From: an uncultured Gammaproteobacteria bacterium
GTDB lineage: Bacteria; Pseudomonadota; Gammaproteobacteria; UBA6429; Thiohalophilaceae
NCBI GenBank assembly: GCA_913064945.1
Contig: CAJYAN010000003.1
Span: forward strand, 124,001 to 188,000
Length of the DNA: 64,000 bases
Direction: 5' to 3'
Under the pieces are notes generated by a model. It did no database searches, had not been told where the DNA came from, and saw only the letters and a list, made by a program, of their open reading frames with translations. The position numbers were made by a program, and so were the translations under genes. Positions 10,820 through 18,817 of this stretch are shown in pieces; within the stretch, counting starts at the first letter, position 1; every line of letters begins with the position of its first letter.

Positions 10820-11905
10820 GTGTCTGAAGTAGAAGAAACCAAAACAACACGCGAGATCCGTATTAATCCTATTATTCCCAGTGAATCCGTCCTGGTCGCG
10901 ACGGCCCGTAGTATGCGTCCACGCAAGGAAGAAGCCCCGGCACCGCGCGATACCCGCCTGCATGTCGACACCTGCCCGTTTTGCCGCGGTAATGAGCATA
11001 AGACCCCACCTGAAATAGGCCGCTCACCTCAGGAAGGCGACTGGCAGGTACGCATCGTGGAGAATCTCTTCCCGGTCCTGGGTAATGAACGTACCCAACC
11101 AAATCTGAATTTTGGTCTGCAACAGGCGATCGATGGCTATGGACGTCATGAGGTCATAGTTGATCATGCCCAGCATGGCATTGCTATCCATGAAATGGAG
11201 GTGAGCCACCTGCACCGACTCTTTCGGACCTATCGTGAGCGCATGCGCCAGATCTACGAAATGGATAGCCGGCTCAAATTCGTGTTGGCCTTTAAAAACT
11301 TTGGTCCCGCCGCCGGCGCCAGCATGGCTCACACCCACAGTCAGATTATTGCCCTGCCTATTGTACCGCAGAATGTCCACGACGAGGTTGAAAATAGCAA
11401 AAAATATTATCAAAAACACCACCACTGTATATTTTGTACGCTTATTGATGAGGCGTTAACGTTTGAGACCACAATTTACGAAAGAGACTCCGGAAAAGTC
11501 GCCAGACGCATCAGTGTTGGCCAATATGTTATAGAACGTGGGAAAAAGTTCATTGCAATCAAGCCATTTGCAAGCCGCTACGAATGGGAAGTCCATATTT
11601 TGCCCTTACAACATGAAGCAGACTATCTGCATCAAAATGATGAAGACCTGGAAGACCTGGCCAATGTCATGCAGCGGACTATGAAGCGACTCGATGCCGT
11701 CATCGGAGGTGCACAGTACAACTACTTCTTGCATTCACTACCCCATGCCGACGAATTTACCAGCTGCCAGCAAAGCTACCACTGGCATTTGGAGATCTGC
11801 CCTCGCACCAGCATCCCCACCGGTTTTGAGCTGGGTTCTGGCCTGTTCGTCAACACGATTAGTCCAGAAGAGGCGGCGGAACAACTACGCGCCGTGCAGC
11901 TGTGA
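10820..11905 (+). CDS. GalT-family nucleotidyltransferase (galactose-1-phosphate uridylyltransferase-like)
   Basis: About 361 residues in the HIT superfamily. A CPFC zinc-ligand pair (near residue 54-57) is followed by ENLFPVL and GRHEVIVD, then the active-site strand AHTHSQIIALP, an H-x-H-x-Q version of the GalT nucleophile motif. A second metal site is suggested by HCIFC. No galK, galE or other Leloir genes are near, so the sugar phosphate substrate is open; related proteins act on other sugar-1-phosphates or as ADP-glucose/AMP transferases. The open frame begins 22 codons earlier, but GTG at 10820 is preferred because AAGGAAA lies six bases upstream. Confidence 0.82.
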   Translation: MSEVEETKTTREIRINPIIPSESVLVATARSMRPRKEEAPAPRDTRLHVDTCPFCRGNEHKTPPEIGRSPQEGDWQVRIVENLFPVLGNERTQPNLNFGLQQAIDGYGRHEVIVDHAQHGIAIHEMEVSHLHRLFRTYRERMRQIYEMDSRLKFVLAFKNFGPAAGASMAHTHSQIIALPIVPQNVHDEVENSKKYYQKHHHCIFCTLIDEALTFETTIYERDSGKVARRISVGQYVIERGKKFIAIKPFASRYEWEVHILPLQHEADYLHQNDEDLEDLANVMQRTMKRLDAVIGGAQYNYFLHSLPHADEFTSCQQSYHWHLEICPRTSIPTGFELGSGLFVNTISPEEAAEQLRAVQL

Positions 11906-11993
11906 TTAACGCGCAGACAGTACCTGTCTTATCCAGGCCCGCCGATGTTACACTGGTGGTCAGCTTACCATCCTGGAAAAACGTGATATCCTA

Positions 11994-12524
11994 ATGAGTA
12001 GTTATCTCATCATCTCCGCCCTGGGTAATGATCGTCCCGGTCTGATTACTAAATTGACGGATACGATTACGCAAAGCGGTTGCAATATCGAAGACAGTCG
12101 CATGAGTATTCTAGCCGGTGCCTTTGCCCTGATCATGCAGGTCTCGGGCAAGTGGAGCAATCTGGCGAAACTGGAATCGAGTCTGGAGACCCTGGGCCAG
12201 CGTACCGAGCTGACCATCACCACCCGGCGCACGGAGGGACGCTCACTGTCGGCCAGCGAAATTCCCTATCTCGTCGAAGTCATCACCATGGATCAACCAG
12301 GGATTGTGCACCAGGTAACTGATTTTTTTTCCAGTCGTGGTATTAATATCCATGATATGCAAAGCAGTTGTCATCCTGCGGCGCACACCGGCACTCCCAT
12401 GTTTACCCTGGCCATGACCATCGAGGTCCCCGGCAAGACCCACATCACCGGCCTGCGTGAACAGTTTATGGAGTTTGCCGACAGCATGAACCTCGATGCG
12501 ATTATCGAACCCCTGAAAAACTAA
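11994..12524 (+). CDS. gcvR: glycine cleavage system regulator with two ACT domains
   Basis: 176 residues made of two ACT domains (about 4-75 and 88-165). The first opens with LIISALGNDRPGLITKLTDT, the second with VEVITMDQPGIVHQVTDFF. In E. coli GcvR binds GcvA and blocks gcvTHP activation when glycine is low. The position next to bcp matches the E. coli gcvR-bcp order, which supports the name over a generic ACT protein. No gcv genes are in the window. 18 nt separate it from bcp. Confidence 0.85.
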   Translation: MSSYLIISALGNDRPGLITKLTDTITQSGCNIEDSRMSILAGAFALIMQVSGKWSNLAKLESSLETLGQRTELTITTRRTEGRSLSASEIPYLVEVITMDQPGIVHQVTDFFSSRGINIHDMQSSCHPAAHTGTPMFTLAMTIEVPGKTHITGLREQFMEFADSMNLDAIIEPLKN

Positions 12525-12542
12525 ACAACGAAGAACCTAACG

Positions 12543-13019
12543 ATGAGTATTGCAATAGTTGGAAAGAAAGTACCCGCCTTTAAGCTCCCCGCCACAGGCG
12601 AACAGGAAATTTCTCTGAATAGTCTAAAAGGCAGCCATATCGTCATCTATTTTTATCCCAGGGACAGCACGCCGGGTTGCACACGTGAAGGCCAGGATTT
12701 TCGTGATAACCATCAAAAGTTTCGCCGTCAAAACTGTGTCGTCCTCGGTGTCTCTCGTGACAGCCTCAAGTCGCACGAAAACTTCAAAGCCAGGCAGGAA
12801 TTCCCGTTTGACCTCCTGTCCGATGCCGACGAAACGCTATGCAATATTTTTGATGTCATCAAGATGAAAAATATGTATGGCAAAAAAGTACGCGGTATTG
12901 AACGTAGTACCTTTCTCATAAATGACAAAGGCGTTCTTAAACAGGAATGGCGCAAGGTCAAGGTAGACGGTCACGTCGATGAAGTCCTGGATGCAGTTCG
13001 TCAACTCAATAAAAAGTAA
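12543..13019 (+). CDS. bcp: thiol peroxidase of the Bcp/PrxQ family
   Basis: 158 residues with the peroxiredoxin motif YPRDSTPGCT; Cys46 is the peroxidatic cysteine. It reduces hydrogen and organic peroxides in the cytoplasm. E. coli Bcp has a resolving cysteine five residues later; here that position is Gln51, so the enzyme is either 1-Cys or uses Cys65 or Cys100. Cys100 lies at the place of E. coli Cys99. The gene follows gcvR and is 3 bp from the phoH-like gene, so a four-gene operon is likely. Confidence 0.93.
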   Translation: MSIAIVGKKVPAFKLPATGEQEISLNSLKGSHIVIYFYPRDSTPGCTREGQDFRDNHQKFRRQNCVVLGVSRDSLKSHENFKARQEFPFDLLSDADETLCNIFDVIKMKNMYGKKVRGIERSTFLINDKGVLKQEWRKVKVDGHVDEVLDAVRQLNKK

Positions 13020-13022
13020 TCA

Positions 13023-14450
13023 ATGACTACACAAGCTGAAGCAGTATCTTCTAAAGAAAAACGTCTTTTTGTTATCGATTCCAACGTCCTGATGCATGAT
13101 CCCACGGCGCTGTTCCGATTTCAGGAACACGACCTGTACCTGCCGATGATGGTACTGGAAGAACTCGATAACAACAAAAAGGGCCGTGAGGAAGTCTCAC
13201 GCAATGCTCGCCAAACCAGCCGCTTCGTTGATGAAATCATGTCGACCGCCAATGCGGAGCAAATTGAAGCCGGTCTGCCAATACAGCTGACACATGCCTC
13301 GAATGGCATGAGTCATTACACTACTGGCTGTCTCTTTATCCAGACACGCTCCGCCCCCGGCGAGCTACCCGATTTTTTACCCGGCAACCTGCCCGACAAT
13401 AATATTCTCGGCACCACGCTGGCCGTACAAAAGCAATTCCCACAACGCAAAGTCACGCTGGTCTCCAAAGACATCAATATGCGTATCAAGGCAGCCGTTA
13501 TCGGTATCCATGCCGAGGACTATCACAACGACCAGGTACTGGAAGATGCGCAGTTACTCTATACCGGCCACACCGAGATTGCCGCAAACTTCTGGGAACA
13601 ACACAGCAAGGACATGGATTCGTGGCAGGAAGACGGCCATACTTTTTATAAACTCAAGGGGCCGGAGGTTGAGAACTGGGCCGCCAATGAATTTCTCTAT
13701 AGCAGTAGCGATGATGGCTTTGAGGCCGTTGTGCGCCGTCGTGATGGTGATGCCGCGATTATCGAGACCACCCAAAATTTCGCCACCTCCTCCCGGAGTG
13801 TCTGGGGCATCAAGGCACGTAACCGCGAACAGAACTTTGCCCTGAATCTATTAATGGACCCCAACGTCGATTTCGTCAGCCTGCTCGGTATGGCCGGCAC
13901 CGGCAAAACCCTGCTCACCCTGGCCGCCGGTCTCGAACAGACCCTGGACAAAAATCTTTATCGTGAAATTATCATGACCCGCGTCACCATCCCGGTCGGT
14001 GAAGACATTGGCTTTCTACCCGGTACCGAAGAAGAAAAAATGACGCCGTGGATGGGCGCCTTGATGGATAATCTAGAGGTCCTCACCAATACGGAAGAAA
14101 ACGGTGACTGGGCTCGTGCCGCTACCAACGACGTGCTGACGCAGCGCATCAAGATACGCTCGGTCAACTTCATGCGTGGCCGTACTTTTTTAAATCGTTA
14201 CATCATTATCGATGAAGCACAGAACCTGACATCCAAACAGCTCAAGACGCTGGTCACCCGCGCCGGTCCCGGCACCAAGGTGGTCTGCCTGGGTAACATC
14301 GCGCAGATTGATACCCCCTACCTGACCGAGACCACTTCCGGTCTGACCTATGTCGTGGATCGTTTCAAGGGCTGGGAACACAGCGGTCACGTCACCCTCA
14401 TGCGTGGTGAGCGTTCACGCCTGGCGGATTATGCGGCGGAGTTATTGTAA
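13023..14450 (+). CDS. PIN-domain/PhoH-type ATPase (PhoH2-like)
   Basis: 475 residues. The N-terminal PIN nuclease domain (about 13-160) begins FVIDSNVLMHDP with the catalytic Asp19 and continues with EELDNNKKG. The C-terminal PhoH domain has Walker A GMAGTGKT at 289-296 and Walker B YIIIDEAQNLT. This PIN-PhoH fusion is known in other bacteria as a sequence-specific RNA helicase/RNase; that role is inferred here. It differs from the shorter phosphate-starvation PhoH. Spacing of 3 bp from bcp and 15 bp to the next gene suggests co-transcription. Confidence 0.9.
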   Translation: MTTQAEAVSSKEKRLFVIDSNVLMHDPTALFRFQEHDLYLPMMVLEELDNNKKGREEVSRNARQTSRFVDEIMSTANAEQIEAGLPIQLTHASNGMSHYTTGCLFIQTRSAPGELPDFLPGNLPDNNILGTTLAVQKQFPQRKVTLVSKDINMRIKAAVIGIHAEDYHNDQVLEDAQLLYTGHTEIAANFWEQHSKDMDSWQEDGHTFYKLKGPEVENWAANEFLYSSSDDGFEAVVRRRDGDAAIIETTQNFATSSRSVWGIKARNREQNFALNLLMDPNVDFVSLLGMAGTGKTLLTLAAGLEQTLDKNLYREIIMTRVTIPVGEDIGFLPGTEEEKMTPWMGALMDNLEVLTNTEENGDWARAATNDVLTQRIKIRSVNFMRGRTFLNRYIIIDEAQNLTSKQLKTLVTRAGPGTKVVCLGNIAQIDTPYLTETTSGLTYVVDRFKGWEHSGHVTLMRGERSRLADYAAELL

Positions 14451-14465
14451 ATTGGGGCAACCAAC

Positions 14466-14858
14466 TTGAACACCGACCGATACAAACAAGGTTTGGAGAA
14501 GCTCAGGGAAATTGATGGCCATGCCGGTGAGAAGGTTATCGAGGCACTGAAAGATATCGCCCCCGATCTGGCGCGTTATACCATTGAATTCCCTTTCGGG
14601 GATGTTTATTCACGTGGCGTGCTGACGTTAAAAGAGCGTGAAATAGCTACCGTCGCGGCCCTGGCTGCACTCGGCAATGCACAACCACAACTCAAAGTGC
14701 ATATCCATGGCGCACTCAATGTCGGCTGCACACGCCAGGAAATTGTCGAAATCATGATTCAGATGGCCGTGTATGCCGGTTTTCCTGCCGCCCTCAATGG
14801 TACCTTTGCGGCAAAGGAAGTCTTTGCCGAGCGTGATGCTGATGGCCAGGAAAATTAG
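14466..14858 (+). CDS. carboxymuconolactone decarboxylase-family protein
   Basis: 130 residues, an all-helical CMD-family protein. It resembles the PcaC branch (FGDVYSRGVLTLKERE near residue 40, then GCTRQEIVEIMIQMAVYAGF near 80-99) and lacks the AhpD CxxC pair, so a peroxidase role is unlikely. No protocatechuate pathway genes are near, so decarboxylation of carboxymuconolactone is not supported; the function is unknown. The start is TTG at 14466, with GGGG about 8 bases upstream. Last gene of the gcvR-bcp-phoH-like run. Confidence 0.8.
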   Translation: MNTDRYKQGLEKLREIDGHAGEKVIEALKDIAPDLARYTIEFPFGDVYSRGVLTLKEREIATVAALAALGNAQPQLKVHIHGALNVGCTRQEIVEIMIQMAVYAGFPAALNGTFAAKEVFAERDADGQEN

Positions 14859-14923
14859 GCCTTTGCAAACCTCAAACAAAAATTATCCGCGATACTTTCG
14901 TAGTAGCGATCCTCAATAACACG

Positions 14924-15199
14924 CTATTTCAAATATGAACGCAATATTCGAATGACCTGCTTAAGGTCCTCTTCGCGTTGCTGCGTGTCGCTTATCTCCG
15001 ATCCAAGATGTTCTCGCATATGGCCTTCGAGGACTTCGACCATCAGGCCATTAATCGCACCACGGATGGCGGCAATTTGCTGCAAAACGGCGCCGCACTC
15101 TACCGCCTGATCCACGGCACGTTCCAGCGCCGCACTTTGCCCCTTGATGCGGCGAATCCGTGCCAGCAACGCCTTCTTATTTTTAGCAATATGCGCCAA
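14924..15199 (-). CDS. dmeR: RcnR/CsoR-family metal-sensing repressor (DmeR-like)
   Basis: 91 residues, all-helical CsoR/RcnR fold: AHIAKNKKALLARIRRIKGQ at the N-terminus, Cys35 in AVECGAV and His60/His64 in EGHMREHLG. The N-terminal His3 and Cys35 are the RcnR/FrmR-type ligands. It should repress the divergent dmeF gene and release DNA on Co(II) or Ni(II). The start is TTG at 15199 with AGGAAG about six bases upstream. A G-tract operator lies in the 88-bp gap to dmeF. FrmR (formaldehyde) is the alternative, but the neighbour argues for metal. Confidence 0.85.
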   Translation of the reverse strand: MAHIAKNKKALLARIRRIKGQSAALERAVDQAVECGAVLQQIAAIRGAINGLMVEVLEGHMREHLGSEISDTQQREEDLKQVIRILRSYLK

Positions 15200-15225
15200 G
15201 GTTTCTTCCTGTAGACATCAGATAA

Positions 15226-15244
15226 TATACTGGGGTATAGTATA
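15226..15244. promoter_or_regulatory. DmeR/RcnR-type operator with overlapping -10 box
   Basis: TATACTGGGGTATAGTATA: 6-bp inverted arms TATACT/AGTATA around a 7-nt GGGGTAT spacer. This is the TACT-G-tract-AGTA layout known for RcnR and DmeR sites. The right arm overlaps a perfect TATAAT at 15241-15246, the likely -10 box of dmeF, about 40 nt before its ATG. Repressor binding would block RNA polymerase and could also control the divergent regulator gene. Confidence 0.8.
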
Positions 15245-15287
15245 ATCTGCTGTTATCAAAAGCAATACCAATACCTGAGGAAACACA

Positions 15288-16247
15288 ATGCACCCCCACG
15301 ATCTCTCTGCATGGACACACGATCACATTTTCGATACCGGCAACCAGGCCGCCGAACGCGGTACTCGCCTGGTCATGTGGATCACGGCGGTGATGATGGT
15401 CGTCGAGATTTTTTCAGGCTGGTGGTATAACTCAATGGCCCTGCTCGCTGATGGCTGGCATATGAGCTCACATGCAGTCGCGATTGGTTTGAGTGCCTTT
15501 GCCTACGCCGCCGCCCGTCGCTATGCCCATGACCCGCGCTTTGCCTTTGGTACCTGGAAAATCGAAATCCTGGGGGGATTTGCCAGTGCCATTTTCCTCC
15601 TCGGCGTGGCGGCGCTGATGGTTTTTGGTTCTGTTGAACGCATTTTTTTACCACAGCCCATCCACTATCAGGAGGCGATCATCATTGCCGCCATCGGCCT
15701 GATCGTTAATATCGTTTGCGCGCTCATCCTTGGACAGGCCCATGAACATCATGCTCATGATCACCACCATCACCAGCATCATGCCGGCCATGATCATGCA
15801 CACGACCTGAATCTAAAATCAGCCTATATTCATGTCATCGCCGATGCGGCGACATCTGTTTTAGCCATTATCGCGCTAATCGGCGGTTGGCTATACGGTT
15901 GGTCATGGCTCGACCCCATGATGGGAATTGTCGGAGCGATCCTCGTTGGACTCTGGGCCAAGCGTCTTATCATTGATACCAGTAAGATTTTACTTGACCG
16001 GGAAATGGACCACCCCGTCGTTAACGAGATTCGCGATGTTGTTGAGACTGGCCCTAATGACACACACATTACCGACCTCCATGTCTGGCGTGTTGGCAAG
16101 GCGGCCTATTCCTGCGCCCTTAGTGTCGTGACTCATGATGAGCAACTCACCCCGGCAAAAATTAGACAGCGACTCTCCATACATGATGAGATAGTGCATA
16201 CCACGATTGAAATTCAGCCATACCCGGGAAACAGACCTCTGAACTGA
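15288..16247 (+). CDS. dmeF: Co/Ni efflux protein of the cation diffusion facilitator family
   Basis: 319 residues. Six membrane segments with the CDF metal site: DGWHMSSH (Asp55, His62 region) in TM2 and HVIADAATS (His182, Asp186) in TM5. A His-rich cytoplasmic loop at about 152-172 separates TM4 and TM5, and the N-terminus carries WTHDHIFD, both features of DmeF. A C-terminal ferredoxin-like domain follows. It exports Co(II)/Ni(II) from the cytoplasm in exchange for protons. Divergent from the RcnR-family gene, as in known dmeR-dmeF pairs. Confidence 0.92.
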   Translation: MHPHDLSAWTHDHIFDTGNQAAERGTRLVMWITAVMMVVEIFSGWWYNSMALLADGWHMSSHAVAIGLSAFAYAAARRYAHDPRFAFGTWKIEILGGFASAIFLLGVAALMVFGSVERIFLPQPIHYQEAIIIAAIGLIVNIVCALILGQAHEHHAHDHHHHQHHAGHDHAHDLNLKSAYIHVIADAATSVLAIIALIGGWLYGWSWLDPMMGIVGAILVGLWAKRLIIDTSKILLDREMDHPVVNEIRDVVETGPNDTHITDLHVWRVGKAAYSCALSVVTHDEQLTPAKIRQRLSIHDEIVHTTIEIQPYPGNRPLN

Positions 16248-16265
16248 TGTATGGCCGAGCCGCTT

Positions 16266-16310
16266 CTCGAAACTTGCCCCGGCCTGCACATCCTCACTGG
16301 CAAGTTCGAG
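16266..16310. terminator. long hairpin between convergent genes
   Basis: CTCGAAACTTGCC pairs with GGCAAGTTCGAG with one bulged base; the loop is 20 nt. It fills the gap between dmeF and the AI-2E-type gene, which converge here. There is no T-run on either side, so a terminator role is only likely by position. Confidence 0.4.
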
Positions 16311-17381
16311 CTAGGAGTTAGCAACAGGCACGTCCGGTAACGTGATGCGTAACGCCCGCAACGTCGCATTCACCAGCGTCGCCAACGGAATCGCAAAAAA
16401 CACGCCCCAGAAACCCCACAGGCCACCAAAGACCAGAATACTGACAATGATCGCAACCGGGTGCAGATTGACGACCCCGGAGAAAAGTAACGGTACTAAA
16501 ACATTACCGTCCAGCCCCTGAATAATGCCGTAAACGATCATGAGATAGGCAAACTCCGAGGTCCAGCCCCATTGGGCATAGGCAACGAAGGCGACCGGAA
16601 GTGTGACCACTGTCGCGCCAATGTAGGGCACCAGCACTGACAGGCCGACCAGTACCGCTAGTAGAAAGGCATACTTGAGCCCCATGAGACTAAAGGCGAT
16701 CAGACAGACACTACCAACGGCAAGTATTTCCCAAAACTTGCCCCGCACATAATTTCCCAGCTGTTGATCCATCTCATCCCACACCTGTGAAGCCATACCG
16801 CGTTCACTGGGTAAAAAACTGGCAAACCAGTTCAGGATCACTTTTTTGTCTTTCATGAAAAAGAAAACCAAAAGCGGTAGTAGGACCAGATAGACCGCCA
16901 GGGTCAACAGGCCAGGAATGGAGGAAAGCGAGACACTTAATAGGCGCTGCCCCGTACTGGCAAGCTCCTTATTCATTAAAGTGGAAATTTCCTTTACCTG
17001 CGCCTCTGAAATAAATTGATAATGTTGAGGTAACTGCAATAGCGCTTGCTGTGCCTTATTGATATAAACCGGTAACTCTCGTACAAAATCCGTCAGTTGC
17101 GTTGATAACAGGGGCACCATACCAAACAACATTAACAACAGGAAAAGGACAAACAGAATATTGACAATAATCACGCCAGTCAGACGATTCAAGCTTCGCT
17201 TTTCAAATTGACCAACAATACTTTCGAGTAAGAAGGCGATCACCAGCGATGCAAACACGGGGACCAGCATCTTACCCAGCGTCAGAATAACGGTAAAACC
17301 TACAAGCAAAATAAGTATCAGCAGCACGGCCTGCGGATCTGACAGGTATTTTTGATACCACTCACGTAAAATCTTGATCAT
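16311..17381 (-). CDS. AI-2E family transporter
   Basis: 356 residues with about eight predicted membrane segments. The pattern of the AI-2E exporter family (PF01594, as in PerM, TqsA, YdiK) is visible: an N-terminal pair of helices, a long amphipathic extracytoplasmic region (about 85-155), then SVLVPYIGATVVTLPVAFVA and IQGLDGNVLVPLLFSGVVNLHP, and FWGVFFAIPLATLVNA near the end. The substrate is unknown; the family name does not prove autoinducer transport. ATG at 17381 overlaps the stop of the upstream gene by 4 bp, so the two are translationally coupled. Confidence 0.88.
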   Translation of the reverse strand: MIKILREWYQKYLSDPQAVLLILILLVGFTVILTLGKMLVPVFASLVIAFLLESIVGQFEKRSLNRLTGVIIVNILFVLFLLLMLFGMVPLLSTQLTDFVRELPVYINKAQQALLQLPQHYQFISEAQVKEISTLMNKELASTGQRLLSVSLSSIPGLLTLAVYLVLLPLLVFFFMKDKKVILNWFASFLPSERGMASQVWDEMDQQLGNYVRGKFWEILAVGSVCLIAFSLMGLKYAFLLAVLVGLSVLVPYIGATVVTLPVAFVAYAQWGWTSEFAYLMIVYGIIQGLDGNVLVPLLFSGVVNLHPVAIIVSILVFGGLWGFWGVFFAIPLATLVNATLRALRITLPDVPVANS

Positions 17382-17731
17382 AGCTCATCCCTGTCATTCA
17401 AAAAGCCAGTGTATTCCCCTGCAAATAAGTCCTCTAGCTCATCAATCACTTCGATTGCTTCTCGACCCTGAATAATATGCTGCGACATGAGGCTCGAGGT
17501 TTCATTGAATATCTTGCCTTTATCCAGCATCGGATAAGTCGCGGAGAGACGTTTGATGGCGGCAATGACACTCTCTTTTTCCGGACGGGGGATAGGCTGA
17601 ACCTCTGCAGGTGTTTCATCGACCCGGCCATAACGCTCGGCGATAAACTCGGCATAGGTCAACAGCGTCTCGGCCTGATCTGGCGGCAGGCGCCGATAAT
17701 ATTCGAGAAGTTTTTGTTCTTTCTTGTTCAT
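17378..17731 (-). CDS. hypothetical protein coupled to the AI-2E-type permease gene
   Basis: 117 residues from ATG at 17731 (MNKKEQK); a frame extension to 17761 exists but reads into the gap before the LysR gene. No membrane segment or signal. The start KLLEYYRRLPPDQAETLLTY is strongly helical, a Pro-rich linker follows (VQPIPRPEKES), and the rest is acidic and helical. I do not recognise a named family. The 4-bp overlap with the permease gene suggests a shared mRNA and perhaps a shared task. Confidence 0.7.
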   Translation of the reverse strand: MNKKEQKLLEYYRRLPPDQAETLLTYAEFIAERYGRVDETPAEVQPIPRPEKESVIAAIKRLSATYPMLDKGKIFNETSSLMSQHIIQGREAIEVIDELEDLFAGEYTGFLNDRDEL

Positions 17732-17775
17732 GCTGTTACGTGAAGTTGATCGACCACACAACGAGCGTATGCGAG

Positions 17776-18684
17776 TTATTGCGTATTTTTATGTGATTCA
17801 CAATACTGACGGGCAAATGACAGCAACTCTTCCATGGCACGGACACGAAACTTCTGCTTTTGATGCACGAATGAAAAGGGTCGCATCATCGGTGGGTCCA
17901 GATTAACGGCGACCAGCGTTCCCAGTTTTAGTTCTTTACTCAATGTTGCCTTGGACAAAACCGAGACCCCCATTCCGGCTTCGACCGCCCCCTTGATGGC
18001 CTCAAGACTGCCTAATTCCATCGCCAGATTCAGATCCGCATTATTAACTCCAGCAACATTCATGGCTTCGATCATCACTTCACGTGTACCGGAACCTTCT
18101 TCACGACAAATAAAGGGGTAGTCCACCAGACGCTGTATGGGCACGCTCGTTTCACTGGCCAATTCATGCCCCGGCGGCACAATCAGCACCAGTTGATCCG
18201 TGCGGCAGACCTCAACGACCAGATTCTTATTATTGACTGGCGCCTCAACCACACCGAGGTCAATTTCATTATTCTCCACCATGGAGACAATACCATCAGT
18301 ATTGGCAACCTTGAGTCGGATAGTGACATCGGGGTGTGTTTCTTTGAAGTCACCCAGCAGTACCGGCAGCATATACTCGGCAATGGTCGTACTGGCACCC
18401 AGGATCAGGACACCGCTAACATCTCCGGTAAGTTCACGCACCGAGTTGTCCATTTCCGAGTAGAGGACAAAAATTTTCTCGGCACATTCATAGACTCGAC
18501 GCCCGGCGTCAGTGAGGCTGATGCGGTTGTGTGTGCGGTCGAATAGACGCGTATTGAACTGTTCTTCGAGCTGTCGAACCTGGAACGTGACCGCCGGTTG
18601 CGTCATGTGTAACTCTTCGGCCGCCTTGGTAAAACTCAATAACCGGGCAACGGTGTGGAATACCTGTAGTCTTCGATCAGCCAT
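17776..18684 (-). CDS. LysR-family transcriptional regulator (CysB/CysL-like)
   Basis: 302 residues. The winged-helix DNA-binding domain (1-60) has FTKAAEELHMTQPAVTFQVR as the recognition helix region. The effector domain (about 90-290) reads LILGASTTIAEYMLPVLL, typical of regulators that recognise small anions or sulfur compounds such as CysL. Ligand and targets are not known; with soxB in the window a sulfur-related role is possible but only inferred. ATG start at 18684. It is upstream of the hypothetical/AI-2E pair on the same strand and may regulate or be co-transcribed with it. Confidence 0.88.
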   Translation of the reverse strand: MADRRLQVFHTVARLLSFTKAAEELHMTQPAVTFQVRQLEEQFNTRLFDRTHNRISLTDAGRRVYECAEKIFVLYSEMDNSVRELTGDVSGVLILGASTTIAEYMLPVLLGDFKETHPDVTIRLKVANTDGIVSMVENNEIDLGVVEAPVNNKNLVVEVCRTDQLVLIVPPGHELASETSVPIQRLVDYPFICREEGSGTREVMIEAMNVAGVNNADLNLAMELGSLEAIKGAVEAGMGVSVLSKATLSKELKLGTLVAVNLDPPMMRPFSFVHQKQKFRVRAMEELLSFARQYCESHKNTQ

Positions 18685-18817
18685 AGTCTTTTGTTTTTTA
18701 AGGTTTTTTTATAAATAATAATATGAATCTATGCCACCATTGGCAAAACTAAGGGCGGAATACTACCAAGTATTGATGCAAACTTGAATAGAAATACTCC
18801 AAAAGCCGCGACTATAT

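Noticed and set aside
15750-15806. CAT-rich repeat resembling a short tandem repeat
   Set aside because: It encodes the His-rich loop of DmeF and needs no other explanation.
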